DNA of 64,000 nt, taken from the NCBI GenBank assembly GCA_002682825.1, contig NOKP01000011.1, positions 1,302,420 to 1,366,419 on the forward strand. Direction: 5' to 3'. The notes beneath the pieces were generated by a model that was not told the DNA's origin, searched no databases, and worked only from the letters and a program-made list of their open reading frames with translations. Position numbers and translations under genes: made by a program. Shown one piece after another: positions 58,066-64,000 of this stretch; position 1 is the first letter of the stretch; every line of letters begins with the position of its first letter. Source of the stretch: Neonectria sp. B-13 (taxonomy: Eukaryota > Ascomycota > Sordariomycetes > Hypocreales > Nectriaceae).

Positions 58066-60355
58066 ATCAAACGGCCGTTGCGAGATCTGCTTGGTACCTG
58101 CGCCTCCGGACGAATGCTGCTGTCTAGCAACTTAGCAAGGAACGGTTCCACGGTAGCGCGTAGATAGCGTCCCGCGGGGAGAGTCAGTGTCGGTCATGTG
58201 GCCCAGGCGACAGTAGCGCAAGAAGGGTCTCGAGCGACGGGAGAGTCGTCTGCTGAAATTGAAGCAATTTCTTGCCATTTCGACGAACCGCGTTTTTGGC
58301 CAAGCATAACCATCGATGGTGGTGTGGCGAGTGAAGGTTGGACGGATGCAAGTTAGCACAGATACGGGTGCGCGCGTGGTTCATGTCCGAGTAGCGTGGA
58401 TCCCAACTTGAAAACGTTCCGATAAAAGAAGGCTCCTAATGTTCGTATCTAATTAGGATCGGCCGCTGCCCGTTTGCTGGCCATCGAGGGAGTACGAATA
58501 GCAGGGGTTAGCAAGGCACTTGTTCACATCAAAGCGTAGATATGAGAGTGGGGAGCACAGCATCATCCCGTGTGTTATGTAGCAGTCGTGTTTGGATAAA
58601 CCCAACCTCATACGGTTGCTGCTGGCCTGGCCGACCAGGGTGACACGTGCTGCTATTGCTCACTCGAACCGTTTTCCATGTCACGGGTCAGTTGGTCGGT
58701 TCGTCCACCAGGTTGATGAGTCGGGCTCTTCCTACGTGGTCCCCTGGTTGCTTAGACCGGAAATTGCAAACAGTTTGTTGAGAGGGAGGGTCATTGAATC
58801 ACGTCCCGTAGAGCACGCAGAACGGGGTCCCTTTGGAAAACGGACACTGGCAAAGAAGGCTGAGATTTCCCCTTTCCGCAAACGACGCCAACTGGGCCGA
58901 GAGGGACCTGAGACGAGATATTAGTGCAATATAGGTCGGTTGGTGCCATCACGGAGACGGCCTTATTTCAAGGTTGAGGGGGCTAAATAAGGAGGGAGGG
59001 GAGGGAGGGGAGAGAGGGGCTGGCCGGGAGAGGCACATGGAGCCTTGTTACAGACTCGCAGTGCCGTGGCGAACACGAGGTTGTAATCTTTCTTTTCTTG
59101 TCGCTGGCGAGGGTGAGGGCAGCATGAACATGAGCATACGAGGCAAGCATGAACGAGGCGGGGCGCAGATCACATACATCTCGAGAGAACGGATGTGTTG
59201 TACCTGGTACAAGGGGCTCATTCTCAGTCTCTAGGTCTTGGTCGAGATGAATCCGGGCAGTTGTTGCCGTGGTTTCTGAGTGATAGAGTAGAGAGAGACT
59301 GAGCGAGACAAGACGGAGAAGAGGCCTGGCCATTTCCGGCAGTCTTCACCACCACCGATTTCACGACGCCGCAAAGGCTGAACGAAGCACGGCATGCGTC
59401 CTCGACCCGCGCCGTTCTTTTGCCGGTCCCCTGACTAAAAGGGAGACGGCGTCGAAAATGTAAATTGAGCAATGGTCGCGCCGGAGTCTGTAATCCTGTG
59501 AGGCCGGGCGCCTGGCCCTGGCGTTGGCCCTGGCGCTCAGGGGACCGTGGTACTGCGGATGGGGACTTCGTGGGGAGTGTCTGTCTGGGCCAAGCCGGAT
59601 GACCGGGGGGGTCCATTTTTGGGCCCAGCTTACTTACTACCTGGATGAAAAGCATAGGCGGCTGAAGAAATCCAATCATTCCTAGAGATATGAGCCAATA
59701 TGGAACTGTTCGTATGTACAGAGGACGGATACGGATAATAACAAACCAACCCAGGTGCATACAACGGACTGCGAGCGGTCTGAGGAAGGCACGCAATCTG
59801 TAATTGCTGTGCCGTCTTCATCGACCTCAACAAGCAATTCCCGGTTCGACGAGTGGCGGCGACTCGGGACCAAGTGAATAGCAAGCCACGGCGGCTGGAG
59901 TGGCTGCGCTACGAGGTGCAGGCTGCTCACAGCAGAAACTCCACGGCGGCACTCGCGATACTTACTTCTCACTCCTCTCCTGAACGCACTGGAGCCTCTG
60001 GTGTCAGCCGCGTCCTTGGGGCGTGAGGCGATGCGGGACGGACGCTGATGGTTTTGTCTTGTCTTGTCTTGCCTTGGCTTGCTTGTCTCGGAGCTGGGGA
60101 ATCCTCAAAGAGCAAGCCTCAAACGACGTGCCGCCTACTATGTATGCAGCCTGCAAGTAGCCGTGACTAGCTAAGGTACCTACTTAGCAGACCTTCCAAT
60201 TGGGTCTGTTCCCATCTCTCTGAGAGTGCCCCGTGTCCCCGCGTCCCGGCTTGTCGACACGCAGAACGCCATCTGGATACTAGCCGTATGTATGCACGAA
60301 GTACACAGTAAGATGCAGACGCAGATGCACCCAAAACTGCCGTGTTTGTTCCTGA
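58066..60355. other. intergenic, no convincing gene
   Basis: About 2.3 kb. Frames of up to 190 codons lack motifs. Contains a GGGAGGGGA purine tract near 58991-59015 and a GTAC-CTG-GTAC palindrome at 59200-59210. The first part should be the dehydrogenase 3' UTR. Confidence 0.55.
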
Positions 60356-60795
60356 GTCGTTCCTTTCCTTTTGGCCATCGTCTCCTCTCAGCCTTGTCCG
60401 CCATTTTCGACCGTGTTCGCTTTCTTTCGCTTACTCTCTTATGACTCTCCCGTCTCTTCCCTCCCGTCCTTCCCCAACTTCGACTTCCTCCCTTACCTCA
60501 CCTCACCTCACCTCGCCTCACCACCTCAGGCAAACACGGCCCTCTCCCTCCCCTTCATCCTTTGTCTTTGCCTCGCCTCTCTCTCTCTCACCCTCTCCTC
60601 TACTTCTCCATTTACTTTTTAATCTCCCAACGTCGGATTCACACGAAAGCCCCCTGCTTTTCATCCCCTACTCCTCCGCTTGTGACCCAGAAAAATAAGA
60701 CGAGACTTGACGGCCCGCAATTCGTTGCTCAATCACCAAGTCTGTCCCAAGCCAGACGACGCTCCATCAACAAGTTCTCGTAGCCTCAAAGAACA

Positions 60796-60843
<48 letters not shown>

Positions 60844-62108
60844 AAGACAGACTCACAGACTCAGCAACTCAACACCGACTTACGGCAGCATATTGCTCAC
60901 CCAGTATCCCTCGTCGCCCCCCGGTTCTTGCCTGCGAGAACCCGCCCACGCATCCGATTCCAAACCCGAACTCGAAATCCCTACCTCCGCCTTTGCCTGC
61001 TCGCTGTAGGCCCGCCCACCGCCTGTCCTTGCACTTACCTACCTAGACCTAGGTAGCTAGAGAGCGGCGTGCCCTCCCACTCTCTCGCTCGCTTGTTCTC
61101 AGGTTGACGCTCGGATTGTCACTCAGCTTCATCCTCGACCTGTTCCTCGTCTGCATCCGGACTTTTCCGAGACGCACACACCGTTACCGCTCAATCACTC
61201 GAAACTCGCTCGCTTCTGCAGTCAATCCATCAGTCTCTCCTCTCATCAACTTGCCCGCCCTCAGTCACGGTGTCACCTCAACCATACCCCCTGTCACGGT
61301 ACGGCACAGGCACAGTCGCGCAGCGGCCAATCCGCCCACCATCAGAAAGCCCCCCGGACCAGTGCAACCAGCCCAACCAAAAGCGTCCATCCCTCCATCG
61401 ACAGCCGCACCCACTGCCACTGGGCTGCCCCGCTGATAGACATCCCCCGACGCCTAGCCAGCCGAGCACGAAACATCTGGTAGCTGCTCGACCTTCAGCC
61501 AGCACCCGCAGATCGGAGCCCCCTCAACCACCGCTTTCCCTCGCCGACCGGCTCTCTTCATCTCTCTGCACCGACCCGAGCGCCAAGGCACTTTGGTGAT
61601 ATCTTACAACCAGACCCAAGGCCTAGACGCGTCACATCCAAACGACTTTGGCTCCGCCGCTCGGGCGATCATCGCGCACCTCTCAGACGAGCCAACCCCC
61701 TTTCCTTTCCCGAGGCCCTTGGTCCTTGGTCCTTGGGCACCACCACCAATCCACCACCAACCCGGCAAGAAGCCAAGCCCTTGACCCGCCCCATCGTCCA
61801 TAGCTGACTGACGGGGATTCGACACTGTCCTGGTGGCGTACTGACTGTCTGTTTTTGCGACCTGGTATAACGCTAGGTCTGAGTTCCCAGCTCAGAGGAA
61901 TTTAACCCTTTCCGAGATACGTATCTGGCGAAAGACGGTCCGGGGCATCCAATCCAGCCAGGGTTCTCTACTCGGCTCGCTTCTTTACTCTGCCTACTTT
62001 GCTTTACTCTGCTCTGCACTGCTCTGCACTGCCCTGGATTGATCCTGCTTCCCATTCTTGGGGATCTGCGACCGAGCAAACACCGCCGAAGCCCAATTCA
62101 TCGCCATC
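60355..62108 (+). promoter_or_regulatory. probable promoter and long leader of pal1
   Basis: A strong C/T-rich tract (60360-60670), a GACACCA array and further C-rich DNA lead to the ATG at 62109. The likely mRNA leader is long. Frames within it are proline/serine-rich by composition only and I do not call them genes. Confidence 0.4.
60797..60845. repeat. heptanucleotide array (GACACCA)6-7
   Basis: Six perfect GACACCA copies and a seventh ending in AA, in the CT-rich upstream region of pal1. Confidence 0.9.
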
Positions 62109-64000
62109 ATGTCGACGGCCCAGTCCCTCCAGCCCGGTAAGCGCCCACCTGCCCCTTGATCTCGCTTTGATGTTATCTGCGACAACCCCCAAGAAACCTC
62201 CCTTTCTCGACTTCCCGCCAGGATTGCCTCGACTCCTGCCCCAACCCGGCGCTTGCGACCTGCAAAGTGCAAAGGGTACTGGATGGGGAAGGGGAAGGGG
62301 AGGCAGAAAGGGGTGCGTGCCAAGTTGGCAGACAACTCACCAGAGCATTGCTGTCGATCCACTTAGCTGGCGGCCCTGTTGTGTCATGTAGAGGAGATTG
62401 TCTGTTTCATCCTGGCCCATATGTCGTCGTCATTGCATGCATGCGCCCGTTCTCTCTGCGTTTGCTTGGTCGCCAGCTGATGGTTTCCTTGGAAGCAGGC
62501 CACGCCGCCGATTCTGGCCAGTCCCCGAACGGCCTCACCCTCAACTTATCTTCCAACAATCCCTTTCGCAATCGTGCTCCCTCACCCGCCAACCTCGATT
62601 CTCCCTTTTTCAACAAGCCCGCATCTCCATTTGACGACCCTCCTGCACGTCCGTTATCGCGAAACCCTTTCATCGACCAGGCGCCGCCGCAGCCCTTAAG
62701 GTCACCTGGTGTCATGTCAACCCAGTCAGACTCGAAATCACTTTCCGCCGAGGAGATCTTTGTACGTTTTGCGAATGCTGCTGCTACCCTCTGACGGTGA
62801 ACTTATCACCGGTTGACAACCCCGCCCTCCCCTGCCACCGTGTCACCCGACATGGTGGCATGAATCAAGGCGACGAAACGCTAATTAGGGTGCTTATCAG
62901 GACTCCTTGAGACTTGACGATACCGCCGGTAACGACCGATCAAAGCCAGCGCCTGCTCCCCGCCGCCCTATGGATCGTCCACCTCCACGACGGGGCGATG
63001 GCGCCCAGCCGCCATCTGACGGCCGCCACCGTCCAACACCCTCCCAGGAGGACTCCATCAGAGCTCGAAGGGCGCAGGGCCCCGGTGGTGCTCGGCCAGC
63101 ACCCAACTCCCCTCACCGAAAACCCTCGCGACGCCCACGACGGAACTCGGAATCGTCCGTCCTGGACTTTGACGCGCAACCTCTCACCGATGAGGAGAAG
63201 AGGATGATTGAAGCCAAGCGACGGGAGCGGGATCGACAGCGTCGCGGTGGCGGTGGTGATGGTAAGGAGAGGACCAAGTCCGGCCGTCCTAGTCGGCGAA
63301 TGGATATCATCGACCAGCTTGATGCGACAAGCATCTACGGAACTGGAGGTACGATTGCACAACCCCACTGTCGTTGACTCCCCCTTCGATGTATTAACAT
63401 GAAACAAGTCTTCCATCACGATGGTCCCTTTGATGCCTTGAACCCCCATCGGAACCGCGGAAGCAGCCGCCGGGCGCCTATGCAGGCCTTCCCCAAGGAT
63501 TCCCTCAACAACTCTCTGGGTGGAGCAGGACCACTGAACAACCAACCCGATCATGCGGCCTTCATGGGAAATGCTACCGACGAGGCTTTCCGCGACTACT
63601 CCAGAGGCGGGAAGTCGGGCCCAGGGTACTATCCCCCACCCCGCACTGACCCGCCCATCTTCGATCCTATCGCCCGTGGCAGCATCGTTCACGGTGATGA
63701 AACCCAAGGCTTGGGGACATCGACTTTCTTGGAGGGTACACCCGCCGCGAGGAGCGCCATCGTCCGCCACCAGGTGGAACAGGCACAGGATAACATGGAG
63801 GGTGGCCTTCAGCGCAAGAAGTCGCTGGCACAACGCATTCGGCATATCAACAAGGGCCCTCGTGACTACAATGCAACCCGGTCAAACGGTGAGGGTGGCT
63901 ACTCCAGGATCTCGCCCGAGGGGATGGCATCTGCCACAAGCAACGTCTCCGACAACAACCCGTTCTTCTCCGAGTTTAGCAAGGGCGAAGAATCCATCAA
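62109..64000 (+). CDS. pal1: Pal1 cell-morphology protein, 3' end cut
   Basis: Pal1 family: fission yeast Pal1 keeps cells cylindrical, and budding yeast Pal1 is an early endocytic-site protein that binds the EH-domain scaffold Ede1. Exons 62109..62136, 62499..62761, 62901..63348 and 63409..>64000 (introns 362, 139 and 60 nt) join in phase; 443 residues lie in the window. NPF motifs at residues 30-32, 65-67 and 430-432 fit the Ede1 link. Residues 98-200 are Pro/Arg-rich; about 200-247 form a charged helix (LTDEEKRMIEAKRRERDRQR) followed by RRMDIIDQLDATSIYGTG. The conserved Pal1 core runs from FHHDGPFDALNPHRN through GLGTSTFLEGTPA to LAQRIRHINKGPRDY. The last intron uses an AACAAG acceptor. 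The first intron is long for this window. The stop codon lies beyond the window. Confidence 0.9.

Noticed and set aside
60342..61436. Pro/Ser-rich plus-strand frames upstream of pal1
   Set aside because: Composition follows from the C/T-rich leader and is the same in all frames.

Overview
The window is nuclear DNA of a filamentous ascomycete (Pezizomycotina), most likely a Sordariomycete. The evidence is short introns (49-147 nt in most genes) with GT..AG borders and CTAAC/CTGAC-like branch points, C-rich third codon positions, pyrimidine-rich leaders before start codons, and proteins of fungal families: a Medusa-type developmental regulator, a Hrr25/CK-1a-type casein kinase, a second PKA catalytic subunit, an Mdr1/Gyp2-type Rab GAP and Pal1. 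There is no bacterial, viral or transposon gene. I saw no rRNA, tRNA or CRISPR by eye, and could not run covariance searches.

Layout. 1-1525: 3' part of a bleomycin-hydrolase-type cysteine peptidase. 6416-9625: very charged low-complexity protein with a conserved C-terminal block. 9626-21600: about 12 kb with no convincing gene. 21600-28681: Medusa-like regulator (medA / acon-3 / REN1 / ACR1 type) with a spliced leader, a possible distal first coding exon, a 3.1-kb intron and a 0.76-kb intron. 30965-33904: 979-residue Pro/Gln-rich protein with NPF motifs. 38234-39776: casein kinase 1 with two possible C-termini. 42465-44073: tail-anchored inositol-polyphosphate 5-phosphatase (Inp54 type). 46383-45012 (minus): PKA catalytic subunit 2. 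49620-50258: small protein with an acylation-type N-terminus. 51499-54888: GRAM-TBC-EF-hand Rab GAP. 56038-55433 (minus): Nudix hydrolase. 57079-58065: short-chain dehydrogenase. 62109 to the end: Pal1, cut by the window edge.

The recognisable genes are mainly conserved signalling, membrane-traffic and morphogenesis genes. They form no cluster of one pathway, although conidiation (Medusa), cAMP signalling (PKA), CK1, PI(4,5)P2 turnover (Inp54), Rab control (Gyp2) and cortical/endocytic organisation (Pal1) all bear on polarised growth. Gene density is low for a fungus, with roughly two thirds of the window noncoding. The noncoding part carries two recurring signals: a palindrome GTAC-N3-GTAC, and many short tandem arrays with a 7-bp period.

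Exon structures were built by hand from splice consensus and reading phase; in every multi-exon gene the joined phases are consistent. Functions rest on recalled family motifs, not on database searches.
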